DNA from: a virus
Virus record (IMG/VR): IMGVR_UViG_3300042479_000314
Span: 1-37,379 of that record
Reading direction: 5' to 3' (one strand)
DNA: 37,379 nt
Program-made: the position numbers and the translations under genes
Notes under the pieces: model-generated
Seen by the model: only the letters and a program-made list of their open reading frames with translations
What the model was told of the DNA's origin: nothing
Databases searched by the model: none
In this document: one piece after another, positions 31,004 through 37,379 of the stretch
How positions within the stretch are numbered: the stretch's first letter is position 1
Layout of the letters: every line of letters begins with the position of its first letter

Positions 31004-31149
31004 AGAAACAACGCCAGGGCAACGCCGATGGCCGCAAAGACCGCAAACACGACGGAGCCGGCAATCAGCTCCCCGATGAATGCGTCCACGAAGGACCGCT
31101 CCGGCTCGGGCACGTAGTGCTGCCGCCGGTTCCTGTCCCGGCTGTACAT
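31000..31149 (-). CDS. Single-pass membrane peptide (49 aa)
   Basis: This tiny protein begins MYSRDRNRRQHYVPEPE, then has one hydrophobic segment (ELIAGSVVFAVFAAIGVALALFL) at the C-terminus. It is positively charged in front of the membrane span, so the N-terminus is probably cytoplasmic. It is coupled at both ends (TGATG with the preceding stop, ATGA with the next start). Such peptides often modulate host envelope functions. Confidence 0.65.
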   Translation of the reverse strand: MYSRDRNRRQHYVPEPERSFVDAFIGELIAGSVVFAVFAAIGVALALFL

Positions 31150-31316
31150 CAGAAATTCCAGGGCTTGAGGCCCTTGGCCTTGCAGATGCGGCGGGCCTCG
31201 CCGATGGTGCCGGCGAGGAACTCGCCGGTCTGGTCGTTGATGCTCGGGGTTGCGTGGACGATGACCCGGAACTTTGATGCCCAGCCCTTGGGGGCCTTGT
31301 AGATTGATGCGTACAT
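31149..31316 (-). CDS. Small basic protein (55 aa)
   Basis: The ATG at 31316 has an ideal ribosome site (AAGGAGAGCAGCA). The product begins MYASIYKAPKGWASKFRV, has GEARRICKAKGLKPWNF at its end, and is basic. Function unknown; it resembles other small phage early proteins only in general character. Confidence 0.68.
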   Translation of the reverse strand: MYASIYKAPKGWASKFRVIVHATPSINDQTGEFLAGTIGEARRICKAKGLKPWNF

Positions 31317-31334
31317 TGCTGCTCTCCTTGAAAT

Positions 31335-31353
31335 GGGGCCGAGGCCCCGGGGT
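31335..31353. terminator. Small GC hairpin between accessory genes
   Basis: GGGGCC-GA-GGCCCC lies between the 99-aa and 55-aa genes, with TTTTT 4 bases beyond in the plus direction and ATTTC in the minus direction. It could weakly attenuate leftward transcription after the first accessory gene. The loop is too short for a perfect structure, so confidence is low. Confidence 0.35.
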
Positions 31354-31355
31354 TT

Positions 31356-31655
31356 TTACTTGAGGGAAATCTTTACCGTGAACACCGCGCTCAAGGTCGC
31401 GTACTTCGCCACGATCTCGGGCGCCACCCCGATGTCTTTCACCAGCTTGGCGTAGGCCACCGTGGTGCGGTCGGCCTGGACGACCGTGGCTTTGAAGAAC
31501 TCGCCCTCAAACGCCTTGGGGGCGTCCACCGACGCCGTTGCGGCGTCGCGGAAGCTTTCCTTGAGCGCGTCGGCCTTGGCCGTGAGGGCGGCGATCTGGG
31601 AGAGCAGCGAGCCAAGCTCGTCGGCGTTGGCGGCGGTGTTTGCGATTGCGTTCAT
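31356..31655 (-). CDS. First gene of the leftward accessory operon (99 aa)
   Basis: This protein begins MNAIANTAANADELGSLLSQIAALTAKADALKESFRDAA, a helical start, followed by a mixed beta region (EGEFFKATVVQADRTTVAYAKLV) and a final VFTVKISLK. The ATG at 31655 has AAGGAC upstream and is preferred over a TTG at 31661. It lies directly downstream of the leftward promoter with the operator-like site at 31677-31730, so it is probably expressed early and strongly. Function unknown. Confidence 0.72.
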   Translation of the reverse strand: MNAIANTAANADELGSLLSQIAALTAKADALKESFRDAATASVDAPKAFEGEFFKATVVQADRTTVAYAKLVKDIGVAPEIVAKYATLSAVFTVKISLK

Positions 31656-31676
31656 GGTCAAGTCCTTCGGGGTGGG

Positions 31677-31730
31677 TTGCTGATGTAGAGATCATACAAC
31701 AAGTTCTTTGTGGCCCACAAGCCCCCTCCT
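31677..31730 (-). promoter_or_regulatory. Leftward promoter with operator palindrome, copy 4
   Basis: Leftward reading gives GGGGGCTTGTGG (with -35-like TTGTGG), an 18-base spacer and TATGAT (-10, 31696-31691), then CTCTACATCAGCAA as in copies 1-3. The perfect inverted pair TTGTGG-C-CCACAA (31708-31720) covers the -35. The same -35 block stands at the rightward early promoter (34359), so both may answer to the repressor at 34092-34301. Confidence 0.65.
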
Positions 31731-31767
31731 CAACTTTTTTTTCACCGGGGGTTTGTTCCGAACCCCT

Positions 31768-31898
31768 GCTCTATGTTCCAGACCTAGAGCACCCCTGTCA
31801 GGGGGTGCTCCAGGTGGTATCTGGAACAAGTAGAGCATGCACATTTGCTCTAGAGCACGTCTGGAACACGTCTGGAACAGTCTGGAACATCTGGAACA
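31768..31898. repeat. Iteron-like array, candidate replication origin
   Basis: Direct TCTGGAACA repeats start at 31820, 31860, 31871, 31881 and 31890, and one inverted copy (TGTTCCAGA) is at 31774. The last four starts are spaced 11, 10 and 9 bases apart, about one helical turn. A second motif, TGCTCTA, occurs five times in both orientations (31768, 31785, 31831, 31846, 31851); two copies meet as the perfect palindrome TGCTCTAGAGCA (31846-31857). A perfect 9-bp hairpin, GAGCACCCC/GGGGTGCTC, lies at 31787-31810. The array lies right after the primase-helicase stop and before the leftward promoter. Initiator or regulator binding is the natural reading. Confidence 0.7.
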
Positions 31899-31914
31899 GT
31901 AAAATTTTGCACGG

Positions 31915-33975
31915 TCATTCTGCCCACATTCCTGCCTCATTGTTGGGCATTTCGACCCTTCCCCCCTCGTCTACCGACAGGCGACCAGCCGCCACAAGCT
32001 CAACGATCGCGCCGTTGATCTTGGTGCCGCGCTGGTCCCGCTTGTCCGGTCTGTCCGGGTCGGGCACGAACGGACGCCGGGCCAGCACCGCCCTGACCAG
32101 CTCGGCCTGAGTCAGGATCCCCGTGTTGGTCGCCAGGAGGGTCGTGGCCTCTTCAAGCACCAGAGGCTGCCAGACGGCCTTGGGGTCGATGTCCTTGGGC
32201 TTGCCCTTCTGGCCCACCACCGCCTGCCTACCGACATCCGTGAAATGCACAACGCAGGTCGTCTCGTCATCCCCATCCGCGTCCTGCCCAACGACAACGG
32301 TCAAGAGCTCGAACCCGTACTCGCCGCCGTCCAGGCCGCCCTTCATCTTGGTGACGGTGGCAACGCGATCGTCGTCCAGGCGCAGCACCTCGATCTCGAA
32401 GTCCGACGCCGCGCGCAGCCCTGACCAGCCACGGGCGCCCTTGCTCTCGTCCTTGCCACTGTGGTGGATCAGGATGACCATGGCGCCGGTGGCCCGGCTG
32501 ATGGCCTTGCAGTAGCCCAGGACCTTGCCCATGTCCTCGCCGCTGTTCTCGTTGCCGCCGGGCATGACTTGGGCGAGGGTGTCGATGATGATCACGTCGA
32601 ACCCGCTGCCTTGCTTCTTGATCTGCGCGAGCAGGGCCTTGACGTCAATCTCCTCCAGGAAGTTCGGGGCGTCGCCGACGAACCGCATGTTGAGGTCCGC
32701 CAGGGCAACGCCCATGTGCTGGCAGGCGCCGGCCAGACGCTTGCGCATGTCCTCAACGCCCTCCGCGGCAATCCACAGGGGCGCGATCGGCCTGGGGGTC
32801 CGGTGACCGCGCCAGTCCCGCCCGAGGGTCAGGGTGGCGATCAGGTCGAACGCCACGAACGTCTTGCCGGAGCCGCTGGCCCCGTAGATCACGCCCAGGG
32901 TGGCGTGGGGGACGATGCCCTTGCAGAGCCACGTCGACTGCCGTCTGACGGCAAACTCGGGCGCGGTCTCGATGCGAAATCGCTCGGCCTTGGTGGTCGC
33001 TCCGATCCGGGGTTCTACCCCGGGGTTCTCCCCCGGGGGCGGCCCCAGGTCGTCGAACATGGCGTTGATCTCCGCGTGGGCGGTGGCCTTGGGCTTGGCC
33101 TTGACGCAGTGCTCGACCCACAAGTACTGCTGGGCGCGCAACTCGTTGTCGCCGCGGTGGCGCATCGCCACGTCCATCGCGTAGCTGCTCGCCAGGAGCG
33201 ACAGCACCATCTGGTCGGGCAGGCCCAAACTGTACAGGCGCACGCCCGCAAGGTGCAGCGCGGCGGACCCGTCGCCCTCGTCCAGGCCCTCCAGCAGGAA
33301 GGCCATGGTATCGGCGGGCAGGTCCAGCGTACTGATGTCGGGCAGGACGATCTCGGGCCACACCTCGGGCATCGGCGGCACGCCCCCGGGGATGACGGTG
33401 AGCTTGGGCGCGGCGCTCTTGCCGTACCGGCTGCGCAGGTCGGCTTGCGTCGCCTCGGTGATGTCGTGGACCCCCAACGAGTCGCCGTAGATGTCCCCGG
33501 TGATCGTCAGGAAGCGCGCGGCGTGGCCGGCGTAGACCTCGACACCCAATTCGTGGTTGTTCCAGTCTGTTGGTGACGCGCCCCGGGCAACTATGCGCAG
33601 GCCCCGACCGCTCGGTGAGATCTCGGTGTAGCTGGCAACCGCCGCGATGATCTCGATCGCTCGGGCTGAGAACGCACCCGCCTCGTCGATACATTTGTCG
33701 ATGTCGATGAACGTGAACTCGGGCAGCCCTGTCACCACGAACCCCAGGCCCGCGAAGGCGCCGGGGTTGGCCTGCAACTCGGCCTGCGCGGCCTCGAAGG
33801 ACAGCCACGTCTCGGGCTTGGCAGTGCTGCGTTGGTTGCCGGGGATCTTGTCCCACTTGCCTCGCTTCTCGTTCCATTGCGCTCGCCAGGGCGACCACCG
33901 CGCCATCGCCTTGAGCTCGCCGGGGATGTTGCCCGGCTCATAGACCTCGCCAATCGGCGGGTGTGCTGTTGTCAT
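31915..33975 (-). CDS. Primase-helicase (PriPol/RepA-like)
   Basis: This 686-aa bifunctional replication protein has an N-terminal primase-polymerase-like domain at about 15-185. It has ARWSPWRAQW, FIDIDKC (D91, D93), SPSGRGLRIVARG and VEVYAGHAARFLTITG, the features of the bifunctional DNA primase/polymerase N-domain. A linker (~190-340) leads to a RecA-type ATPase of the RepA class: Walker A GASGSGKT (365-372), WIAAEGVEDMRKR, Walker B VIIIDTL (461-467), and the sensor-like HHSGKDESKGARGWSGLRAASD region (504-525). It should prime and unwind phage DNA. The final ~100 residues look like a winged-helix tail (ATTLLATNTGILTQAELVRAVL). It is followed by the repeat array at 31768-31898 and lies downstream of the repressor gene. 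Confidence 0.88.
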   Translation of the reverse strand: MTTAHPPIGEVYEPGNIPGELKAMARWSPWRAQWNEKRGKWDKIPGNQRSTAKPETWLSFEAAQAELQANPGAFAGLGFVVTGLPEFTFIDIDKCIDEAGAFSARAIEIIAAVASYTEISPSGRGLRIVARGASPTDWNNHELGVEVYAGHAARFLTITGDIYGDSLGVHDITEATQADLRSRYGKSAAPKLTVIPGGVPPMPEVWPEIVLPDISTLDLPADTMAFLLEGLDEGDGSAALHLAGVRLYSLGLPDQMVLSLLASSYAMDVAMRHRGDNELRAQQYLWVEHCVKAKPKATAHAEINAMFDDLGPPPGENPGVEPRIGATTKAERFRIETAPEFAVRRQSTWLCKGIVPHATLGVIYGASGSGKTFVAFDLIATLTLGRDWRGHRTPRPIAPLWIAAEGVEDMRKRLAGACQHMGVALADLNMRFVGDAPNFLEEIDVKALLAQIKKQGSGFDVIIIDTLAQVMPGGNENSGEDMGKVLGYCKAISRATGAMVILIHHSGKDESKGARGWSGLRAASDFEIEVLRLDDDRVATVTKMKGGLDGGEYGFELLTVVVGQDADGDDETTCVVHFTDVGRQAVVGQKGKPKDIDPKAVWQPLVLEEATTLLATNTGILTQAELVRAVLARRPFVPDPDRPDKRDQRGTKINGAIVELVAAGRLSVDEGGRVEMPNNEAGMWAE

Positions 33976-34091
33976 TGTTGTCCCAATCTCTGGCCGCGTC
34001 TCGGTCGGGTGGTGAACTTACCGGCGGGGCAGAGACGGGATTGCCTTTCGGCATGGGGATCAGCCACACCTAGCCGGGGTTCGCGCACAGT

Positions 34092-34301
34092 CTACACCTC
34101 CTTCGACAGGAGCTCGGCGAGGCGCGGGTCGATCAGCAGGTCGCGGCTGATGCCGGTCATCTGCTCGACCTCGACGATGCGGCGCTGGGGCACGCACTTC
34201 TGTTTGATCCAGTAGCTCACGAGCTGCTGGGTGACGCCCAGCATCTCGGCCAAATTGCGCTGGCTGCCAGCGACGGCGACTGCCTGTTCGATCCCGGTCA
34301 T
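34092..34301 (-). CDS. YdaS/Cro-like repressor
   Basis: This 69-aa protein is almost entirely a helix-turn-helix: EQAVAVAGSQRNLAEMLGVTQQLVSYWIKQKCVPQRR, then VEQMTGISRDLL. This is the shape of YdaS/Cro-type regulators that fix the transcription switch in phages. It has a strong ribosome site (AAGGAGCAACACC). It is transcribed leftward from the divergent switch region at 34302-34431, so it probably represses the rightward early promoter and itself, and perhaps the leftward promoter at 31.7 kb. Its length is typical of the family. No larger CI-type repressor or integrase is in the window, so lysogeny is not established. Confidence 0.85.
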   Translation of the reverse strand: MTGIEQAVAVAGSQRNLAEMLGVTQQLVSYWIKQKCVPQRRIVEVEQMTGISRDLLIDPRLAELLSKEV

Positions 34302-34344
34302 GGTGTTGCTCCTTTGTACAAAAGCCGATGGTACCCCAAAAAAG

Positions 34345-34386
34345 TTGTTGTAGGGGGCTTGTGGTGCCTCACAACAATGCTATAGT
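34345..34386. promoter_or_regulatory. Divergent switch: rightward early promoter with nested operators
   Basis: Rightward promoter: -35-like TTGTGG at 34359-34364 and -10 TATAGT at 34381-34386, 16-base spacer. It overlaps a palindrome TTGTGGTGCCTCACAA (34359-34374; arms TTGTG/CACAA) nested inside outer arms TTGTTGT (34345-34351) and ACAACAA (34371-34377). Leftward, TTGTGA and TACAAC (16-base spacer) could serve the repressor gene. A bound repressor would cover both promoters. Confidence 0.68.
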
Positions 34387-34395
34387 ACTTGGGCT

Positions 34396-34415
34396 GGACA
34401 ACATTTCGTTTGTCC
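34396..34415 (+). promoter_or_regulatory. Inverted repeat in the early mRNA leader
   Basis: GGACAA and TTGTCC (6-bp perfect arms, 8-base loop CATTTCGT) lie between the rightward -10 and the first ribosome site (AGGAG at 34421). They could be an RNA hairpin in the leader or a second protein-binding site. Confidence 0.5.
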
Positions 34416-34431
34416 TATGTAGGAGCCTTGA

Positions 34432-34842
34432 ATGAGTCTAGAACAAGTCATCGCGGATCTGACCGCAGCGATCCGCGAGTCGAACATCCAGAACGCGGCG
34501 AACATCGAGCGGATGATCGCAGCGACGTCGGTGGTACCGCACAGCGCACCCGCAGCGCAGGTGATCACCGCCCCGGCGGAGGACACCAGCAAGATCGTCC
34601 TGATTGAGCCGGACGAGAAGGCCGCGCCTGAATTGCCGTACGTTTTACCGGCGCTCCAGCCGCGCGAGGCCGTAGCGGAAGCACCGGCAGCGATCGAGTA
34701 CGCCCAGGTGGCCCAGGCCATCATCGACTCGTTCAAGGTCGACCGGACCAAGGTCATCGCGGCGCTGGGCAAGTTCGGCGCCAAGAAGGGTCCCGAGCTC
34801 AAAAAGGAGGACTACGCCGCTTTTTTGGCGGAGCTGGCCTGA
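34432..34842 (+). CDS. First rightward early protein, unknown (136 aa)
   Basis: This protein starts MSLEQVIADLTAAIRESNIQNAANIERMI, a helical N-terminus, then a flexible Pro/Ala-rich middle (~35-90). It ends with a compact C-terminal region (AQVAQAIIDSFKVDRTKVIAALGKFGAKKGPELKKEDYAAFLAEL). That tail recalls a small domain seen at the end of several phage early proteins, but no function is known to me. Ribosome site AGGAG-CCTTGA before the ATG. It is the first gene after the early promoter, so it should be among the earliest expressed. Confidence 0.78.
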   Translation: MSLEQVIADLTAAIRESNIQNAANIERMIAATSVVPHSAPAAQVITAPAEDTSKIVLIEPDEKAAPELPYVLPALQPREAVAEAPAAIEYAQVAQAIIDSFKVDRTKVIAALGKFGAKKGPELKKEDYAAFLAELA

Positions 34843-34856
34843 CCCCAGGCTTTGAG

Positions 34857-35171
34857 ATGGACCGGCAACGGGGCGAAGCGTTGGGGGAGTTCGGTATGCG
34901 GCTTGTGGAATCAAGCCAAAGCGCCGAATGGAAAGAGTTGGCAAAGCGGATGATTCTGGAGTACATCGCGGACAAAGGGCCGTGCGTCATAGAGGACGCG
35001 CGCCAGTACTGCATTGTTTGCAACCTACCGGACCCTACGCATCCCAACGCCTGGGGGGCAATAGTCTCCGGGCTTGCCAAGTCGAACCTAATTGAACGCA
35101 CCGGGGAGTGGGTGAAAGCCTCCTCTGTACTGAGTCATGCCAGCATGTACCCGATCTGGCGAATTAAATAA
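34857..35171 (+). CDS. Small winged-helix-like early protein
   Basis: This protein is 104 aa from the ATG at 34857. An internal ATG at 34896 has a much better ribosome site (GGGGGAG before it) and would give 91 aa, MRLVESSQSAEWKELAKRM; the true start may be that one. The pattern CVIEDARQYCIVCNLPDPTHPNAWGAIVSGLAKSNLIERTGEWVKA resembles phage winged-helix proteins found before replication genes, in which a 'PPDRRAWGAVFKRAARDGLI' stretch is typical. DNA binding or helicase loading is possible. It lies in the rightward early operon. Confidence 0.72.
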   Translation: MDRQRGEALGEFGMRLVESSQSAEWKELAKRMILEYIADKGPCVIEDARQYCIVCNLPDPTHPNAWGAIVSGLAKSNLIERTGEWVKASSVLSHASMYPIWRIK

Positions 35172-35181
35172 AGGAACAGAA

Positions 35182-35499
35182 ATGACTGAAAAAGTGGACA
35201 CGGTTGAGAGCTTGCGGGAGAAGCTCAAACTCACAACGGACCGCGCCAAGTGGTTCCGAATGTGCAGTTATAAGGAGGAATTGCAGGCCGATCGAGCAAA
35301 GCAAATTGGCGCTTTTGACATGTACGTTGCAGCGTTGCTCCCCGCCCTGGTGTCGACGTACCCCAACGTCTACGAGCTCACCCACAAAATTTGCGAGATT
35401 GTCGAGCACGTATTGGGCGCACGTGAGGAGTTTATTAGGGCCGATGACATGGAACTGCCCGACGATCCCGATTACCCCGACGACGAGGACGAATTCTGA
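35182..35499 (+). CDS. Small acidic-tailed early protein (105 aa)
   Basis: This protein begins MTEKVDTVESLREKLKLTTDRAKWFRM and ends with a strongly acidic tail (DDMELPDDPDYPDDEDEF). The start at 35182 is chosen because AAAGGAACAGA lies just before it; a longer frame to 35137 would overlap the preceding gene. The stop overlaps the nuclease start (TGATG). Acidic tails often interact with SSB or DNA-processing partners, so it may assist the nuclease, but this is guesswork. Confidence 0.72.
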   Translation: MTEKVDTVESLREKLKLTTDRAKWFRMCSYKEELQADRAKQIGAFDMYVAALLPALVSTYPNVYELTHKICEIVEHVLGAREEFIRADDMELPDDPDYPDDEDEF

Positions 35500-36653
35500 T
35501 GGCCGGCATTCACGCAAAACTCTCCCCCAGCAGCGCAGCGCGCTGGATGACCTGCCCCGGGTCGGTGATCCTCTGCGAGGGCCTGGAGGACAGGTCGAGC
35601 AAGGCCGCGGACGAGGGCACGATGATGCACTTGGTCGCCTCGGAGTGCTTGGCCCAAAACCTGGACGCCGCCGCTGATTTCGAGAGCCTCACGCCGGAGC
35701 AGGCGCAGTCGGTGCAGACCTACGTTGACAACGTCCGGGCAATCGTCGCCGCCACCGGGGGCATCCTGCTGGTCGAGCAGAGCCTGCCGATCGATCACAT
35801 GACGGGCGAGGAAGGCGCCACCGGCACGGCGGACGCGGTCATCCTGACGCCCGACGAGTTCATCGTCATCGACGCCAAGTTCGGTCGTGGGGTGGTGGTG
35901 GACGTGGTGGAGAACGCCCAGCTCATGATGTACGCGCACGCGGCGTACGTGGAGTTTGGGCACGCCTACTCACCGACGCGCGTGCGCATGATCGTCGACC
36001 AGCCGCGCCTTGGTGCGCTGTCGGAGTGGACGATCTCGGTGCCCGAGCTCGAAGGGTTCGCCCACAAGGTTCAGCGCACTACCTGGGCGATCGGCCTGCA
36101 CGACGAGACCCTGAACCCCAGCCCCAAGGCGTGCCAGTGGTGCCGGGCCAAGGCGACGTGCCCGGCGATCCGGGAGCAGGTCCTGGCCGACTTCGACGTA
36201 GTGGTGCCCGAGACCGCCGACGACGCCGACCTGGGCCGCGTGATGACCAACGCATCGCTGATCGAAGCGTGGGTCAAGGCGGTCCGGGCCGAGGTCGAGC
36301 GGCGCCTGCTGGCCGGTGAGTCTGTGCGGGGCTACAAGCTCGTGCAGGGCAAGCGCGGCAATCGGGCCTGGGGTGACCCAGCGGTGGCCGAGGAGGCGCT
36401 CAAGAAGATGCGTATCAAGCACGACCAGATGTACAACTACTCGTTGGCGAGCCCGACCAACATCGAGTGGGTCTTCAAGCAGGGCGACCTGGGCCCGCGT
36501 CAGTGGGCCAAGGTGCAGGAGCTCATCACCCAAGCCGAGGGCCGCCCGTCGGTGGCCCCGGAGACAGACAAACGGCCTGCGCTGGTCACATCAGCAGCCG
36601 CTTCCGATTTCGATGACGTGACAACACCAACCCCTCAAGGAGAAGAAGCATGA
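35499..36653 (+). CDS. RecB/Cas4-like PD-(D/E)XK nuclease (DUF2800)
   Basis: This 384-aa protein matches the DUF2800 phage family. The nuclease core has H44 (GTMMHLVAS), D112 in GTADAVIL and D125-A-K127 in FIVIDAKFG, followed by QLMMYAHAAY, the RecB-type order. Cysteines C19 (TCPGS) and C212-x2-C215-x5-C221 (CQWCRAKATC) would hold a 4Fe-4S cluster, as in AddB and Cas4. A C-terminal helical part (~235-350) follows. It probably resects DNA ends in phage recombination together with the DUF2815 protein encoded next (ATGA overlap). No CRISPR array or other cas gene is in the window, so a recombination role is preferred. Confidence 0.85.
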   Translation: MAGIHAKLSPSSAARWMTCPGSVILCEGLEDRSSKAADEGTMMHLVASECLAQNLDAAADFESLTPEQAQSVQTYVDNVRAIVAATGGILLVEQSLPIDHMTGEEGATGTADAVILTPDEFIVIDAKFGRGVVVDVVENAQLMMYAHAAYVEFGHAYSPTRVRMIVDQPRLGALSEWTISVPELEGFAHKVQRTTWAIGLHDETLNPSPKACQWCRAKATCPAIREQVLADFDVVVPETADDADLGRVMTNASLIEAWVKAVRAEVERRLLAGESVRGYKLVQGKRGNRAWGDPAVAEEALKKMRIKHDQMYNYSLASPTNIEWVFKQGDLGPRQWAKVQELITQAEGRPSVAPETDKRPALVTSAAASDFDDVTTPTPQGEEA

Positions 36654-37186
36654 AGATCAAACTCAACGCAGTGCGCCTGTCGTTCCCCCAACTGTTCGAG
36701 GCCAAGACGGTCAACGGTGAGGGCAAGCCCGCCTTCAGCGCGGCGTTCTTGATCAGCCCCAGGGACCCGCAGATTGCGATGATCAACACCGCAATCTCGT
36801 CGGTTGCCGCTGAGAAGTGGGGCGCCAAGGCCGACGCCATCCTGAAGACCATCCGCGCGGCGGACAAGACCTGCCTGCACTCGGGCGACCTGAAGTCCAA
36901 CTACGACGGGTTCGAGGGGATGATGTACATCAGCGCCCGCAACCCGCTCAAGCCTTCGGTGGTGGACACCAACAAGAGCCCGCTGGTGGCTGAGGACGGT
37001 CGCCCCTACGCCGGCTGCTACGTCAACGCGGTGCTGGAGCTCTGGACGCAGGACAACAACTACGGCAAGCGGGTCAACGCGACGCTGATGGGCGTCCAGT
37101 TCTACAAGGACGGCGAGTCGTTCGTCGGTGGTGGCGTGGCCGACGCGGATGACTTTGACGACCTGACGATCGAGGACTTGGTCTGA
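36650..37186 (+). CDS. ssDNA-binding-like protein (DUF2815)
   Basis: This 178-aa protein begins MKIKLNAVRLSFPQLFEAKTVNGEGKPAFSAAFLI and has SNYDGFEGMMYISARNPLKP, then GCYVNAVLELWTQDN and RVNATLMGVQFYKDG. These are the conserved blocks of DUF2815, an OB-fold phage ssDNA-binding family. It ends with an acidic tail (ADADDFDDLTIEDLV), as SSB proteins do, likely to bind partners. It overlaps the nuclease gene by 4 bases, forming the common DUF2800-DUF2815 recombination pair. Confidence 0.85.
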   Translation: MKIKLNAVRLSFPQLFEAKTVNGEGKPAFSAAFLISPRDPQIAMINTAISSVAAEKWGAKADAILKTIRAADKTCLHSGDLKSNYDGFEGMMYISARNPLKPSVVDTNKSPLVAEDGRPYAGCYVNAVLELWTQDNNYGKRVNATLMGVQFYKDGESFVGGGVADADDFDDLTIEDLV

Positions 37187-37192
37187 TTTACC

Positions 37193-37222
37193 GGGGCGCT
37201 TTGCGATGATCAGCGGCGCCCC
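37193..37222 (+). terminator. Inverted repeat after the ssDNA-binding gene
   Basis: GGGGCGC (37193-37199) and GCGCCCC (37216-37222) form a 7-bp GC stem around a 16-base loop. No T-run follows, so it may only stabilise or attenuate the mRNA before the next gene. Confidence 0.35.
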
Positions 37223-37249
37223 ACCTTCAACAAGAGACGGAGAGACGAA

Positions 37250-37379
37250 ATGACCAAAATTACTGTGAAAGACGTGGAAGACAACATCCAGAACACGGTG
37301 TACTTCACCGGCGCGGATGGCTACAACGGCCAACATTTTCGGACCACGATGGGGTTCCCCAACACGCCAAAGTGCTTAG
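37250..37379 (+). CDS. Truncated early protein, possible Gp49-like family
   Basis: The ATG at 37250 follows a good ribosome site (GGAGAGACGAA) and the frame stays open to the right edge, giving 43 visible codons. The start (MTKITVKDVEDNIQNTVYFTGADG) resembles Gp49-family phage proteins, which typically begin V...VE..I..EHYFTA.DG before an LTFCVL..NGF block; that block would lie beyond the window. The family's function is unknown. DNA replication genes, such as a polymerase, are expected further right. Confidence 0.55.
   Translation, partial: MTKITVKDVEDNIQNTVYFTGADGYNGQHFRTTMGFPNTPKCL

Noticed and set aside
31768-31898. CRISPR-like reading of the TCTGGAACA array
   Set aside because: Units are 9 bases with 0-2-base gaps, no spacers, no cas genes; an iteron array fits better.
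33976-34091. Possible 38-codon GTG frame (with GGAGG upstream) between repressor and primase-helicase
   Set aside because: Codon use is unlike the phage (many A/T third positions) and the peptide lacks any protein-like pattern; kept only as a remote possibility.
35499-36653. CRISPR Cas4
   Set aside because: The FeS nuclease layout is shared, but the neighbour is DUF2815 and no CRISPR elements occur, so DUF2800 recombination nuclease is preferred.
1-37379. tRNA genes, integrase or attachment sites
   Set aside because: None noticed by eye; no integrase-like protein among the coding regions. A tRNAscan run would be needed to exclude a tRNA.

Overview
The window is a contiguous piece of a tailed double-stranded DNA bacteriophage genome (Caudoviricetes). 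It carries large and small terminase, a P22-type portal, a scaffold-like protein, a Mu gpT-like major capsid protein, a head-tail adaptor, tail fibres, a holin/endolysin pair and phage replication genes. I see no tape-measure gene, no rRNA or tRNA and no integrase. The long barrel-type portal and the short-tail-type adaptor suggest a podovirus-like particle. The GC-rich DNA with strong GGAG-type ribosome sites fits a proteobacterial host. A freshwater betaproteobacterium is a reasonable guess from the gene repertoire, but the sequence does not prove it.

Layout. From 1 to about 31.7 kb everything is read leftward (minus strand) with tight, often overlapping spacing (ATGA, GTGA and TAATG junctions). 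Following transcription from right to left: a block of small accessory genes (31655 to 26967) with four promoter-like repeats; small terminase; a lysis cassette (coiled-coil accessory protein, T4-type endolysin, 3-TM holin) placed between the two terminase genes; large terminase; two large multidomain 'polyvalent' proteins (504 and 1283 aa); portal; two tiny genes; a GroES-like protein; scaffold; a conserved 182-aa protein; a decoration-like protein; major capsid protein; a 322-aa beta-rich protein; a very basic Lys-Gly-Gly repeat protein; a second beta-rich protein; a DUF6321-like protein; adaptor with a discoidin-like insert; zinc-ribbon protein; three tail-fibre or adhesin genes; and small genes running off the left end. 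From 31.9 to 34.3 kb, still leftward, lie a primase-helicase and a YdaS/Cro-like repressor. From 34.4 kb to the right end the genes point rightward: three small early proteins, a RecB/Cas4-like nuclease (DUF2800), an ssDNA-binding-like protein (DUF2815) and a truncated Gp49-like gene.

Control. The 34302-34431 gap is a divergent switch. A palindrome sits between the rightward early promoter and the repressor gene. The same -35 context (GGGGGCTTGTGG plus an inverted CACAA) recurs in the leftward promoter at 31.7 kb, so one repressor may govern both operons. Between that promoter and the primase-helicase gene lies a compact array: six copies of TCTGGAACA (four spaced about one helical turn apart), five copies of TGCTCTA in both orientations, and a 9-bp perfect hairpin. 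This is the best candidate for a replication origin.

Most unusual content. The two polyvalent proteins hold ADP-ribosyltransferase-like, DNA-glycosylase-like (helix-hairpin-helix) and other domains. Short 'xGGxV' motifs sit at nearly every domain boundary. The same motif is reiterated in the 529-aa basic protein and appears in the 124-aa DUF6321-like protein, suggesting a shared targeting, packaging or processing signal for capsid cargo. In addition, the first ~55 codons of the 504-aa frame look non-coding, while an overlapping 57-codon frame there looks coding.

No gap without a gene exceeds 300 bases. The longest are 31656-31914, 34302-34431 and 33976-34091. The first two carry the regulatory sites listed; I see nothing convincing in the third.
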